Shown piece after piece: positions 34,292 through 43,754 of a DNA stretch of 64,000 nt (position 1 is its first letter; every line of letters begins with the position of its first letter). The notes under the pieces are model-generated. The model saw only the letters and a list, made by a program, of their open reading frames with translations, made no database searches and had not been told where the DNA came from. The stretch is taken from NCBI RefSeq assembly GCF_900115955.1, contig NZ_FOYL01000004.1, positions 310,001 through 374,000 of the forward strand, given 5' to 3'. The stretch comes from Lentzea waywayandensis (GTDB lineage Bacteria; Actinomycetota; Actinomycetes; Mycobacteriales; Pseudonocardiaceae). Both the position numbers and the translations under genes were made by a program.

Positions 34292-35184
34292 CCCAGGTTG
34301 TTCGTGTCGAACGTGTTGCAGCGGGCGGGGTCGCCCGTCTGCAACCCGGTCGTGAACCACTTCTGCCGCTGCTGCGAGCTGCCGTGGCTGAACTTGGTCG
34401 TGTCGACCCGGCCGCCACCGAGGTTGCTCTGGATGAAGTCGTCACCGATGCGCGCCGCCGCGTCGAGGGCGGCGTCGATGTCCGCCTGGGTGATGTTCGA
34501 GATGAGGGGCTGGCCGTTGGCCGACGGGATCGTCGTCGCGGCCTTGCCCCAGGCACCCGCGTAGCAGTCGGCCTGGAGTTCGAGGCGCACCGAGCCCGAG
34601 GTGGGGCCGGTCTCGCGGCCGACCCGGTCCGAGGTGCCGAGGAGGTTCTGCACGTGGTGGCCGTACTCGTGGGCGAGCACGTAGGCCTCGACGAACGGGC
34701 CGCCGGTCGCGCCGAACTTGGTCCGCAGCTCGTTGAAGAAGTCCAGGTCGATGTACACCTGGGAGTCCGCGGGGCAGTAGAACGGGCCGACCGCGGAGGT
34801 GGCGTTGCCGCAGCGGGTGTTCACGCTGTTGCGGAAGAAGTTGGTCTTGGTGACCTGGTAGGTGTTGCCCGAGCGGGCGAACTGGTCGGTCCAGAAGCCC
34901 TGGATCGAGTTGATCGTGGCCACGACCCGGCAGTCGCTGTCGCGGTTCGCGTCAGCGCCGGTCTTGCACTTCTCGAGCAGCTGACCGGACTCGACCTGGG
35001 TGTTGTTGCCCAGGCCCTCGAGCCCGCCCGCCGGCAGCTGGATGCCGGTGAACTGCTGGATCAGGAAGTAGATGATGAGGCCGACCACGCCGAGACCACC
35101 GCCGACACCGGCGACTCGGCCGCCGACGCCTCGTTGGTCCGACACCTGCGAGAGGTCGAGTTCCGCGCCTTCGTTGAACTGCAC
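34288..35184 (-). CDS. Membrane-anchored neutral zinc metallopeptidase (YpfJ family)
   Basis: A 298-residue protein with a short cytosolic N-terminus, one membrane helix at about 28-45 (VGGGLGVVGLIIYFLIQQF) and an outer domain. The zinc motif is HEYGH (172-176), flanked by DLDFFNELRTKFG and by RLELQADCYAGAWG, which supplies the third ligand. This is the pattern of the putative neutral zinc metallopeptidase family (YpfJ), whose substrates are poorly known. The GTG at 35184 has GGAGG upstream; longer frames run into non-coding sequence. A terminator-like hairpin sits only 55 bases before the start. Confidence 0.92.
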   Translation of the reverse strand: MQFNEGAELDLSQVSDQRGVGGRVAGVGGGLGVVGLIIYFLIQQFTGIQLPAGGLEGLGNNTQVESGQLLEKCKTGADANRDSDCRVVATINSIQGFWTDQFARSGNTYQVTKTNFFRNSVNTRCGNATSAVGPFYCPADSQVYIDLDFFNELRTKFGATGGPFVEAYVLAHEYGHHVQNLLGTSDRVGRETGPTSGSVRLELQADCYAGAWGKAATTIPSANGQPLISNITQADIDAALDAAARIGDDFIQSNLGGGRVDTTKFSHGSSQQRQKWFTTGLQTGDPARCNTFDTNNLG

Positions 35185-35238
35185 CGCGTGCCTCCATGCC
35201 AAGGACCCGTAGGCGGCACACGATAAAGCACAAAAGAC

Positions 35239-35279
35239 GCCCAGGTGCGGGACCCGACGTCGGGGCACCGCACCTGGGC
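35239..35279. terminator. Terminator-like hairpin just upstream of the metallopeptidase gene
   Basis: GCCCAGGTGCGG (35239-35250) and CCGCACCTGGGC (35268-35279) form a perfect 12-bp stem with a 17-base loop. TTT follows on the plus strand, and GTCTTTTG follows on the minus strand. It ends something transcribed through the gap, or attenuates the metallopeptidase leader. Confidence 0.65.
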
Positions 35280-35695
35280 TTTCCCATTTGGAAGTGACGA
35301 CTACGGCCCACGAAGGTTGGCGTGGCGCTCAGCCGGTGACGCCATGAGACGACACCGAAGCCGAGCTCAACAGCGTCGAAGTGCGCCGAGCGACGCCTGA
35401 TGGCGCCTGGGCACCCGAAACCTCGTGTCCATCGCTACACAGTCGCGACCGGACCGGTCACGTCCAGTCCACTCGCGGGGATGCGACAGACCGCGTTTCG
35501 CCACAGCGAGGAGATACCTGCACAGCACCACCTACCCCTTCTGGGCGTGGCCTCCGGGTGGTCTTGTTCATTCACCTACCGGTTGCCAGCTCGTTATCGA
35601 CTATGCGCTTGATCGCCACATTTCTCAACACCTCACGCGAAACCTGAATTGGTGAAGTCGGACGGGTGACCTGCGGAGATCGACACTGCAGACAG
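35280..35695. other. 416-bp gap without a convincing gene
   Basis: Bounded by two hairpins. The reading frames present (for example 35381-35647 on the plus strand) have poor codon bias and no family features. GC content drops in the second half (about 35560-35650), which may be promoter DNA. A small RNA or leader is possible but no known RNA motif is recognised. Confidence 0.5.
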
Positions 35696-35732
35696 CAATC
35701 GCCCGGCGAGAGAATCTCTCGCCGGGCGATTG
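35696..35732 (-). terminator. Terminator of the chaplin-like operon
   Basis: CAATCGCCCGGCGAGAGA and TCTCTCGCCGGGCGATTG are perfect 18-bp arms with almost no loop, so the real loop uses the inner bases. It lies 27 bases after the stop at 35760 on the minus strand. Confidence 0.9.
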
Positions 35733-35759
35733 GGGAAAACGATCAGATATTGATCAGGA

Positions 35760-36524
35760 TCAGGCCTTGGTGATTCGGCGCGCGCCGCGGCGGGCCATCA
35801 CGCCGGCCGTCATCAGGCCGAGGCCCACCAGCAGGAACTCGAGCGGGTCCGCGCCGGTCCTCGACAGGTTCGGGATGAGCGCCGAGGCGCGCTGCGAGGC
35901 CTTGTCGCCGGTCTGCGGGGTGCCGGCGCCGGAGTCGTCGCCCGTGTTGCCGCTGCCGGAGTTGTCGCCGTTGTTGTTGTTGCCGCCGTTGTTGTTGCCG
36001 CCACCGGGGTTGCCGTTGCCGGGGTTCTCGTTGCCCGGGTTCTCGGGGTTCTCGCCCGGCTGCTCGGGCTGCTCCGGCTGTTCGGGCTGCTCCGGCTGCT
36101 CGGGCGTCTCGGTCTTGCCGCAGTCGCCGCTCGCGGTGCCGAGCACCGCGGCGCTGGTGCCGCAGACCGTGATCGGGGCCTCGACGGTGCCGTTGGGCTC
36201 CTCCGGCTTGGTCTCGCCGCAGCTGCCGGTGCCACCGCCGGCGACGCCGGCCGAGTTGCCGCACACCGTGACGGGCGCGGAGACGAGGGCCTTGTCGGCC
36301 TGGGTGCGCGCGGCGGGCTTCTCCTCGCAGGTGGCGTCGCTGTTGCCCAGGACGTTGATCGCGTTGCCGCAGACCTTGACGGGAACGCTCACGAGGTTGC
36401 CGACGCGGACCTCCTCGTCGATGTCGAGCGGCACCGGGATGGCCTGGGCCCAACCGGCGGACGCGACCATCAGGCCGCCGGTCAGCAGGGCCGCGGACAT
36501 GGTGCGGTTGAGGTTCTTGCGCAT
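35760..36524 (-). CDS. Chaplin-like surface protein with Asn/Pro/Gly-rich linker and sorting-type tail
   Basis: A 254-residue exported protein with a signal peptide at 1-28 (MRKNLNRTMSAALLTGG onward). Three chaplin-like units follow: VKVCGNAINVLGNSDATC, VTVCGNSAGVAGGGTGSC and ITVCGTSAAVLGTASGDC. Each has two cysteines and the V-x-V-C-G-N core of chaplins. A low-complexity PEQPEQ, NPGN and NNNG linker leads to LSRTG (220-224), a hydrophobic helix and RRGARR. In Streptomyces, chaplins form amyloid sheaths on aerial hyphae and long ones are sortase-anchored. The tail here deviates from LAxTG. The ATG at 36524 is chosen from the signal peptide. Probably co-transcribed with the Pro-rich gene 55 bp upstream. 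Confidence 0.85.
   Translation of the reverse strand: MRKNLNRTMSAALLTGGLMVASAGWAQAIPVPLDIDEEVRVGNLVSVPVKVCGNAINVLGNSDATCEEKPAARTQADKALVSAPVTVCGNSAGVAGGGTGSCGETKPEEPNGTVEAPITVCGTSAAVLGTASGDCGKTETPEQPEQPEQPEQPEQPGENPENPGNENPGNGNPGGGNNNGGNNNNGDNSGSGNTGDDSGAGTPQTGDKASQRASALIPNLSRTGADPLEFLLVGLGLMTAGVMARRGARRITKA
35940..36108 (-). repeat. Low-complexity coding repeat in the chaplin-like gene
   Basis: Encodes the PEQ repeats and the Asn/Gly-rich stalk; the GCTCCGGCTGTTCGG-type units (36061-36108) are near-tandem. It is a likely site of length variation. Confidence 0.7.
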
Positions 36525-36579
36525 GACTGTTCTCCCTGAAGTGTGGTGACGGATCCCTCTGCTGGTGCGGCAGGCGGGA

Positions 36580-37143
36580 TCAGTCCGGGGAGAACGTCGG
36601 TTCCTCCGCGCGCACGACGTGCGGCACGTCCTGCTGTTCGGTGTTGACAAGAGACGCCGTGGTGGCGGGCGGCCGCATCGCGTGCGGCAGCGTGCCCGCC
36701 GGAATCTGGTTGCTCGTGCTCGAACCCGCGCCGCTCTGCGGGAGCGTGCCGGGGATCGGCTGCTCGGCCTGCGGTTGCGGCTGGTGCGGGACGGGCACGG
36801 GGTTCGTGGGGCGCGTCGTCAGCGTCGTCGGCGGCTGCGGTGTCGTCTGCTGCTGGAGCACCTCGGTCTGAACAGGCGCTTCGACTGGACGCGCCGGCGC
36901 CGGTGCCGCAGGTGGTTCTGGTGCCTCGACGCGCGGGTCCGGCTTCGGCGGAACGGGCGCTTCGGGTTGCTGCTGCGGCCTGGTCTCGACCTTGAGTCCG
37001 ATGTCGACGACGGGGAGCTTGACCTCGACCTTGAGCTGGTCGATCTCGACCCGGACGTCGGCGTTCGCCTCGCCTGCGGCGCCCAGCAGCCAGGCGCCGG
37101 TCACCAGACCGGCGAGCAGCAGGAGCCGACGCAACCACGACAT
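36580..37143 (-). CDS. Secreted Pro-rich hypothetical protein
   Basis: A 187-residue protein with a signal peptide (MSWLRRLLLLAGLVTGAWLL, cleaved near ANA). A short beta-like segment (VRVEIDQLKVEVKLPVVDIG) is followed by a long Pro/Gln/Ala-rich unstructured region. No family is recognised and there is no anchor. It is the first gene of a probable two-gene unit with the chaplin-like protein, suggesting a linked role on the hyphal surface (inference). The ATG at 37143 begins the signal peptide. Composition, not homology, supports the exported assignment. Confidence 0.75.
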   Translation of the reverse strand: MSWLRRLLLLAGLVTGAWLLGAAGEANADVRVEIDQLKVEVKLPVVDIGLKVETRPQQQPEAPVPPKPDPRVEAPEPPAAPAPARPVEAPVQTEVLQQQTTPQPPTTLTTRPTNPVPVPHQPQPQAEQPIPGTLPQSGAGSSTSNQIPAGTLPHAMRPPATTASLVNTEQQDVPHVVRAEEPTFSPD

Positions 37144-37185
37144 CGGCCCTCACCCTAGATCAAATGGAGCAATCAGGCACACGAA

Positions 37186-37225
37186 AAGGGCCATCCCGGC
37201 GCCTTGCGTCGCCGGGATGGCCCTT
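37186..37225 (-). terminator. Terminator of the 5'-nucleotidase gene
   Basis: AAGGGCCATCCCGGCG and CGCCGGGATGGCCCTT form a perfect 16-bp stem with an 8-base loop, 15 bases downstream of the stop codon at 37241, with a TTTTC run after it on the minus strand. Confidence 0.92.
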
Positions 37226-37240
37226 GGCCGCGTTCCGCGG

Positions 37241-38953
37241 TTACGGCAGCTGCGTGATCCGGCCGGTAGCCGGGGGCAGCTGGCCGGGGTGCGTCGCGAG
37301 GTACGCGGCGAACCCGTCGAGGTCGATGCCACCACCGGTGATCTCGGTGCCCTTGGTGAACTCGGCGAAACCGTCACCGCCGCCCTGCAGGAAGCTGTTG
37401 ATCGTCACCCGGTAGTTCGCGTTCGGATCGACAGGGGTTCCGTTGAGCGTGATGCCGGAGATCTTCGAGCCGATCGGCGCGGACAGCGACCAGCTGTAGG
37501 TGAAGCCGGACGAGGGCTGCAGGATCGTGGTCTTGCCCACGACGAACTGCTGCTCCAGCGCGTTCTTGATCTGCGCGCCGGTCAGCGTGACCGTCTGCAG
37601 GATGTTGCTGAACGGCTGAACGCTGAACGCCTCGTCGTACGTCACCACACCAGGGCCCTCGGTGCCCTTCGGCGCGTAGGTGAGGTCGGCGCGCACACCA
37701 CCGGGGTTCATCAGCGCGACCACGGCACCGTTGGCCTTGGTGGCCTCGAGCTGGGAGTCGGCGATCAGGTTGCCCAGCGGCGAGTCACCGGAGGCGGCCG
37801 CGGCCCGGACGATGTCCGCGCCGATCGAGCCGATCGGCCGGTTCGCGATCGGGCCGGACTTCGTCTTGGCCAGGTCGATCACGGACTGGATCACCGGGTC
37901 CGGCGCGACCGTGCGCGTGACGATCTTGTTGTCGGCCTTCGTCTCGCCGCGGACGACGTCGCGCGTCCGGCGGTCGATCTTGAGGTCGACGACGCTCAGC
38001 TCACGCCCGAAGGCCAGGCCCTCGATGAACGGCCGCGGGTTGCCGGCCGGGTCCTTGACCACGCAGTTGTAGTGCTGGTGGCTGTGGCCGGAGAAGACCG
38101 CGTCGATCTTCGGGCTGACGTTCGTCGCGATGTAGCTGCCGGGGTTCTCCGGAGCCACGTTGCACGCGTTGGGGCCGCCACCCGTGGACGTGACCTGGTC
38201 GCCCTGGTGCACGAGCAGCACGATCGACTTCACGCCGATGGCGTCGAGGAGGTTGGCGTACTTGTTGGCCGCCTTCACCTCGTCGCCGAACTTGAGCTCC
38301 TTGATGCCGTTCGGGTCGACCAGGATCGGCACGTCCTTGAGCGGCATGCCGATGAAGCCGATCGGAATCCCGTCCCGGATCTCCACCCAGAACGGCGGCA
38401 GAGCCGGCAGCCCGGACTTGGCGTGCGTGACGTTCGCACCGAGGATCGGGAACTTCGCACCCTCGTACGTGTCGCGGAACTGGCAGCCGTCCACGGGGTG
38501 GCAGCCCCCGCGCTGCATGCGCAGAAGCTCCTTGTAGCCCTCGTCGAACTCGTGGTTGCCCGCCGCGGTCGCGTCCATGCCGACCTTGTTGAGCACCTCG
38601 ATCGTCGGCTCGTCGTGGAACAACGCCGACACCAGCGGCGATCCACCGATCAGGTCGCCCTGCCCGACGATGACGGAGTTCTTGACCTCCTTCTGGAGGT
38701 TCTTGATGTGCGTCGCGTTGAAGGCGGCGCCACCGGCGTCGACGGTCGTGCCGTCCGGCAGGATGACGCGCCCGGACGACCCGGTGGGCGGCTCGAGGTT
38801 GCCGTGCAGGTCGTTGATGCCGATCAGGCGCACGTCAACCGTGCCCCGACCGCGCAGTGACTGGGCATCGGCCTGGGCTGCCCCGGTAGAGCTGATGACA
38901 GTGGCCGCGGCGGCGGTGATCGCCAGAACGGAAAGCCGTCTGAACGAACTCAT
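37241..38953 (-). CDS. Secreted 5'-nucleotidase / metallophosphatase
   Basis: A 570-residue exported enzyme. The signal peptide ends at about residue 30 (AAQADA). The calcineurin-like metallophosphatase domain has D48-x-H50 in GINDLHGNL, GQGDLIGGSP, AGNHEFDEG, LVHQGDQ and FSGHSHQHYN. The C-terminal 5'-nucleotidase domain (about 340-560) contains NPGGVRADLTY and NSFLQGGGDGF, which position the nucleotide base. It degrades extracellular nucleotides to nucleosides and phosphate. The ATG at 38953 starts the signal peptide. It is divergent from the MarR gene across 119 bp, so that regulator may control it. A strong terminator closes the unit. Confidence 0.94.
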   Translation of the reverse strand: MSSFRRLSVLAITAAAATVISSTGAAQADAQSLRGRGTVDVRLIGINDLHGNLEPPTGSSGRVILPDGTTVDAGGAAFNATHIKNLQKEVKNSVIVGQGDLIGGSPLVSALFHDEPTIEVLNKVGMDATAAGNHEFDEGYKELLRMQRGGCHPVDGCQFRDTYEGAKFPILGANVTHAKSGLPALPPFWVEIRDGIPIGFIGMPLKDVPILVDPNGIKELKFGDEVKAANKYANLLDAIGVKSIVLLVHQGDQVTSTGGGPNACNVAPENPGSYIATNVSPKIDAVFSGHSHQHYNCVVKDPAGNPRPFIEGLAFGRELSVVDLKIDRRTRDVVRGETKADNKIVTRTVAPDPVIQSVIDLAKTKSGPIANRPIGSIGADIVRAAAASGDSPLGNLIADSQLEATKANGAVVALMNPGGVRADLTYAPKGTEGPGVVTYDEAFSVQPFSNILQTVTLTGAQIKNALEQQFVVGKTTILQPSSGFTYSWSLSAPIGSKISGITLNGTPVDPNANYRVTINSFLQGGGDGFAEFTKGTEITGGGIDLDGFAAYLATHPGQLPPATGRITQLP

Positions 38954-39072
38954 GCGTGGAGCCTTTCGATGGCGTGGTTAACGCGCGTGTACGGCGCAGG
39001 AGTCTGCCTTCCGAACGCCACGTTTTCCAGAGCAATGACTGGATCGTCATGCTCAGGACTAACCTTGTTCGC

Positions 39073-39549
39073 GTGACACCAAGTGAGCAGGAGCCGCACT
39101 GGCTCGACGAGGGCGAGATGCGCGCGTGGCGCACCTACGTGAACGGTTCCTCCATGCTCATGGACCGCCTGCACCGAGAGCTTCAGGACACCCACGGAGT
39201 GTCACTGGCGGACTACGAAATCCTCGTGCGTCTGTCGGAACAGCCTCATCACCGCATGCGAATGACCCAACTCGCCGAGGATGTCGCCTCCTCGAAGTCA
39301 CGCGTCTCGCATCAGGTCGCACGCATGGAGAAGGCGGGACTCGTCTCCCGTCGTGAGTGCACAGAGGACGGTCGAGGCGTGCTGGCCGAACTGACCGCCG
39401 CCGGGATGGCGCAGCTGGTCGCGGCCGCCCCCACGCACCTGCGCGGGGTCCGGGAGCACATCGTCGACCTGATCACCCCCGAGGAGGGTGAGGTGCTGGC
39501 CAAGGTGTTCGACCGGGTCATGACACACCTGCGGGAGTCGAACGGCTAG
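39073..39549 (+). CDS. MarR-family transcriptional regulator
   Basis: A 158-residue winged-helix regulator. The dimerisation helices surround SLADYEILVRLSEQPHHRMR; the HTH is MTQLAEDVASSKSRVSHQVAR, followed by MEKAGLVSRRECTEDGRGVL, which forms the wing. The GTG at 39073 (VTPSEQEPHWLDEGEMRAW) is the most natural start; an ATG at 39049 would add eight residues. It is divergent from the 5'-nucleotidase gene, an obvious candidate target, and is followed by tRNA-Ser 28 bp downstream. MarR proteins usually dissociate from DNA on binding phenolic or oxidising compounds. Confidence 0.87.
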   Translation: MTPSEQEPHWLDEGEMRAWRTYVNGSSMLMDRLHRELQDTHGVSLADYEILVRLSEQPHHRMRMTQLAEDVASSKSRVSHQVARMEKAGLVSRRECTEDGRGVLAELTAAGMAQLVAAAPTHLRGVREHIVDLITPEEGEVLAKVFDRVMTHLRESNG

Positions 39550-39577
39550 GCTTTGACGCTGACACCGGTGGTGTCTG

Positions 39578-39662
39578 GGAAGCGTGGCAGAGCGGCCGAA
39601 TGCACCCGCCTTGAAAGCGGGAGACGGGCAACCGTCCGGGGGTTCAAATCCCTCCGCTTCCG
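39578..39662 (+). tRNA. tRNA-Ser (anticodon TGA)
   Basis: An 85-nt class II tRNA: acceptor GGAAGCG/CGCTTCC, anticodon loop CTTGAAA (TGA at 39612-39614), a long variable arm, and T arm with GGTTCAAATCC. CCA is not encoded. Nothing integrase-like adjoins the 3' end. Downstream, a small GTCGAC stem (39677-39695) and a T-run (39714-39719) could end the transcript. Confidence 0.95.
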
Positions 39663-39827
39663 CGAGTGGGTGAGGTGTGTCGACGGAAAGCGTCGACCGG
39701 AACTCGCTCCAGGTGTTTTTTGGGGGCTGGTGCCCCATTGCTGCCCGGCTCGGCAATAGCTAAGCGGGCCGAACGTGCGCAAGGCGCGTTCCTGGCTGCG
39801 GCACGGGGCGAGTTGAGGTGCTGAACG

Positions 39828-39864
39828 AAACGGCGGCGGTGCCCGAAGGCGCCGCCGCCGTTTT
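39828..39864. terminator. Terminator after the second M28 gene
   Basis: The arms AACGGCGGCGGTGCC and GGCGCCGCCGCCGTT pair almost perfectly (one mismatch) around CGAA, with TTTT on the plus side and an A-run on the other. It lies 15 bases past the stop of the minus-strand aminopeptidase gene. Confidence 0.88.
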
Positions 39865-39878
39865 CGATCAAAGAGCTG

Positions 39879-41420
<1,542 letters not shown>

Positions 41421-41465
41421 TCACAAAAGGGAGACCCAGGACACAATCCGTCGGTCGGCGGGAGT

Positions 41466-42098
41466 TCACCTGGTGATCAGCTGAACACACTCCGCTAGCC
41501 CGTCGACAGCGACCTTCCACTCCGGTCGCACGAAGTTCGCCTCATCCAGACGCAATCGCACGTGCTCAAGGCGTTCGCCGCGCGGTGCTGCGCCGATCGT
41601 GCCGTCGTGCACGTATCCGAGCTTGGCGCTGACACGGTTGGACGCGTGGTTTCCCTGCCAAGCCGCCGAACGAGCGATGTGCGCGCCCAGGTGGTCGAAC
41701 GCGAACTGGAGCACGGCGACACGCATCTCGGTACCGAAACCGTTGCCCTGGAACTCCTTGCCTAGCCACGAGCCGGTGTTCACCTCGCGCAGCACGCCGA
41801 AGTCGCGCGCGCCGACGTCCTGCACGCCGATCGCCCTGCCCTCGTGCCGGACGATGAAGCTGATCACCCAGTCGTTCGCGGCGAACTTCGCGCGCTGACC
41901 CCAGAAGTGCTGGAGCAGGCCGAGCCCGCGGTCGTCGGGAAGCGTGTCGGTCCACGGCACGTAGAACGGCATCTCCGCCGGGTCGTGCACGCCCGCGAGT
42001 GCCACGTCGATGAGCTCGACCAGCCCGGAGTCGTCGTCCGGGCGCAGCTCCAGGCGCGGGGTGCGGAGGACCAGATGTCGTAGCGGCCAGGCGTCCAT
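41466..42098 (-). CDS. GNAT-family N-acetyltransferase (RimJ/RimL-like)
   Basis: A 210-residue acetyltransferase. HLVLRTPRLELRPDDDSG is the typical opening of RimJ/RimL-type GNATs. REVNTGSWLGKEFQGNGFGTEMR contains the acetyl-CoA pyrophosphate loop (Q-x-x-G-x-G/A type), and AHIARSAAWQGNHASNRVSAKLGYVHDG is the characteristic C-terminal part. It transfers acetyl from acetyl-CoA to an amine, often a ribosomal protein N-terminus or a small molecule. The ATG at 42098 opens MDAWPLRHL. It is divergent from the quinone oxidoreductase gene across 45 bp. Confidence 0.9.
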   Translation of the reverse strand: MDAWPLRHLVLRTPRLELRPDDDSGLVELIDVALAGVHDPAEMPFYVPWTDTLPDDRGLGLLQHFWGQRAKFAANDWVISFIVRHEGRAIGVQDVGARDFGVLREVNTGSWLGKEFQGNGFGTEMRVAVLQFAFDHLGAHIARSAAWQGNHASNRVSAKLGYVHDGTIGAAPRGERLEHVRLRLDEANFVRPEWKVAVDGLAECVQLITR

Positions 42099-42143
42099 GA
42101 TCCGATGGTGCCGGACCTGTCGAACGGTATTACGGTCGACTGT

Positions 42144-43109
42144 ATGCGTGCCATCACTGTTCGCGAACCCGGCGGCCCGGACGTGCTCGAGTGGACCGAG
42201 GTCGCAGACCCGGTGCCCGGCCAGGGCGAGGTGCTGATCGACGTCGCCGCGAGCGCGGTCAACCGTGCGGACCTGTTGCAGCGGCAGGGTTTCTACCCGC
42301 CGCCGCCCGGTGCGCCGGACATCATCGGACTGGAGTGCTCCGGCACGATCTCCCAGCTCGGCGAGGGCGTGACCGGCTGGAACGTCGGCGACGAGGTGTG
42401 CGCGCTGCTGGCCGGCGGCGGCTACGCGGAGAAGGTCGTCGTGCCCGCGGCCCAGCTGCTGCCCGTCCCCCAGGGCGTCGACGTCGTCACGGCGGCCGCG
42501 CTGCCCGAGGTCGCGTGCACGGTGTGGTCGAACGTCGTGATGGACGGCCGGCTCAAGCTCGGCGAGACGTTCCTGGTGCACGGCGGTGCGGGCGGCATCG
42601 GCACGCACGCCATCCAGGTCGCCAAGGCGCTCGGCGCGACCGTCGCCGTGACTGCGGGATCGGACGAGCGGCTCGCGAAGTGCGCCGAGCTCGGCGCGGA
42701 CATCACGGTCAACTACAAGACCCAGGACTTCGTGGCCGAGGTCAAGCAGGCAGACGTCGTCCTCGACAACATGGGCGCCTCCTACCTGCCCCGCAACATC
42801 GACGTCCTCGCCCCCGACGGCCGGTTGATGATCATCGGCATGCAGGGCGGCGTGAAGGGCGAACTGCCGATCGGCAAGCTGCTCGCGAAGCGGGCGTCCG
42901 TGATGGCGACCGGGTTGCGCGGCCGCAGCGTCGACAGCAAGGGCGCGATCGTGGCGCAGGTCCGCGAGCACCTGTGGCCGTTGATCGAGAGCGGCGCGGT
43001 GAAGCCGATCGTCGGCCAGGTCGTGCCGATGTCGGACGCCGCGCAGGCGCACCGGCTGCTGGAGACCGGCGACGTCTTCGGGAAGGTCCTGCTCAGGCGA
43101 GAGCCGTAG
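42144..43109 (+). CDS. Quinone oxidoreductase (zinc-independent MDR, PIG3-like)
   Basis: A 321-residue medium-chain dehydrogenase/reductase. VNRADLLQRQGFYPPPPGAP and GLECSGTI are typical of the QOR/PIG3 subgroup, and LVHGGAGGIGTHAIQVAKALGA is the NADPH loop. The structural-zinc cysteines are missing, as expected for this subgroup. It reduces quinones or related electrophiles with NADPH. In M. tuberculosis the corresponding Rv3777 precedes Rv3778c and the galactan-export genes, and the order is kept here. The ATG at 42144 is chosen over an upstream start 13 codons earlier. Convergent 17-bp overlap with the next gene. Confidence 0.92.
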   Translation: MRAITVREPGGPDVLEWTEVADPVPGQGEVLIDVAASAVNRADLLQRQGFYPPPPGAPDIIGLECSGTISQLGEGVTGWNVGDEVCALLAGGGYAEKVVVPAAQLLPVPQGVDVVTAAALPEVACTVWSNVVMDGRLKLGETFLVHGGAGGIGTHAIQVAKALGATVAVTAGSDERLAKCAELGADITVNYKTQDFVAEVKQADVVLDNMGASYLPRNIDVLAPDGRLMIIGMQGGVKGELPIGKLLAKRASVMATGLRGRSVDSKGAIVAQVREHLWPLIESGAVKPIVGQVVPMSDAAQAHRLLETGDVFGKVLLRREP

Positions 43110-43737
43110 CCGCGGCCAGCGAGGTCCGGGGAGCCGTGCGGAACTCCAGCCCGAACTCCTCGGACCACCGCGCCAGCACCGCCTGTTCGTCCGGCCGGTC
43201 GACGTCGTCGGCCAGCACCGTCGCCCCCGGCGCCAGCACCGCACGCAGCACGGGCAACGCCGGATAGCGCGAGTCACCGAACCCGGGCCCGTCGACCAGG
43301 AGCAGGTCCACCAGCCCGAACCGCTCGACGTACCCGAGCACCTCGTCGTGCACCAGCTTCGGCGCGTACCACTGACCGTGCCGCGGCAACGCCGCCGGAT
43401 GCCTCGACAACGGCGCGTGCACGACGCGGGCGACCGAGCCCAGACCTTCGCGTCGTAGTTGTGAGGCAACGAAAGCAGCGATGCGTTCGTCGTGCTCGAT
43501 CGACAACAGGTGCCCGAAACCGCGCTGCTGCAACAAACGCGCCAGCAGAACCGAAGAAGAGCCGCAGCCCAGTTCGACCAGGACGGTCCGGGCACCGAGC
43601 ACGATCTCGTCCATCACCGCGACGAGCGCGGCCGGGCGCAGGTCACCGGACAGCGACGGCAGGTACTCGGTGTTCAGCGAACCGATGCGTTGCAGGGCCG
43701 AGAGATCAGCGAGCTCGCGAGCAAGCGAGTCGTCCAA
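43093..43737 (-). CDS. Class I methyltransferase-fold protein
   Basis: A 214-residue protein with a SAM-binding Rossmann core: TVLVELGCGSSSVLLARLLQQ (loop I), HLLSIEHDERIAAFVASQL (acidic loop II) and GLVDLLLVDGPGFGDSRYP, resembling the Methyltransferase_24 group of small O-methyltransferase-like proteins. The acceptor is unknown. It starts 17 bases after the lysine-less aminotransferase-fold gene, so the two are probably one operon. M. tuberculosis has no methyltransferase at this position that I can recall, so this may be an addition in this lineage. Start ATG at 43737. Confidence 0.82.
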   Translation of the reverse strand: MDDSLARELADLSALQRIGSLNTEYLPSLSGDLRPAALVAVMDEIVLGARTVLVELGCGSSSVLLARLLQQRGFGHLLSIEHDERIAAFVASQLRREGLGSVARVVHAPLSRHPAALPRHGQWYAPKLVHDEVLGYVERFGLVDLLLVDGPGFGDSRYPALPVLRAVLAPGATVLADDVDRPDEQAVLARWSEEFGLEFRTAPRTSLAAATALA

Positions 43738-43754
43738 GAATGATCTCCAAGCTC

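Noticed and set aside
35381..35647. An 88-codon plus-strand frame in the gap before the chaplin-like gene
   Set aside because: No ribosome site, poor codon bias and composition unlike proteins; overlapping frames of similar length exist.
35280..35695. Riboswitch for the neighbouring surface or peptidase genes
   Set aside because: Looked for cobalamin and cyclic-di-AMP type conserved blocks and saw none; only generic hairpins are present.
39578..39720. tRNA-Ser as an integration site for a mobile element
   Set aside because: No integrase gene and no second copy of the tRNA 3' end seen nearby; downstream genes look chromosomal.
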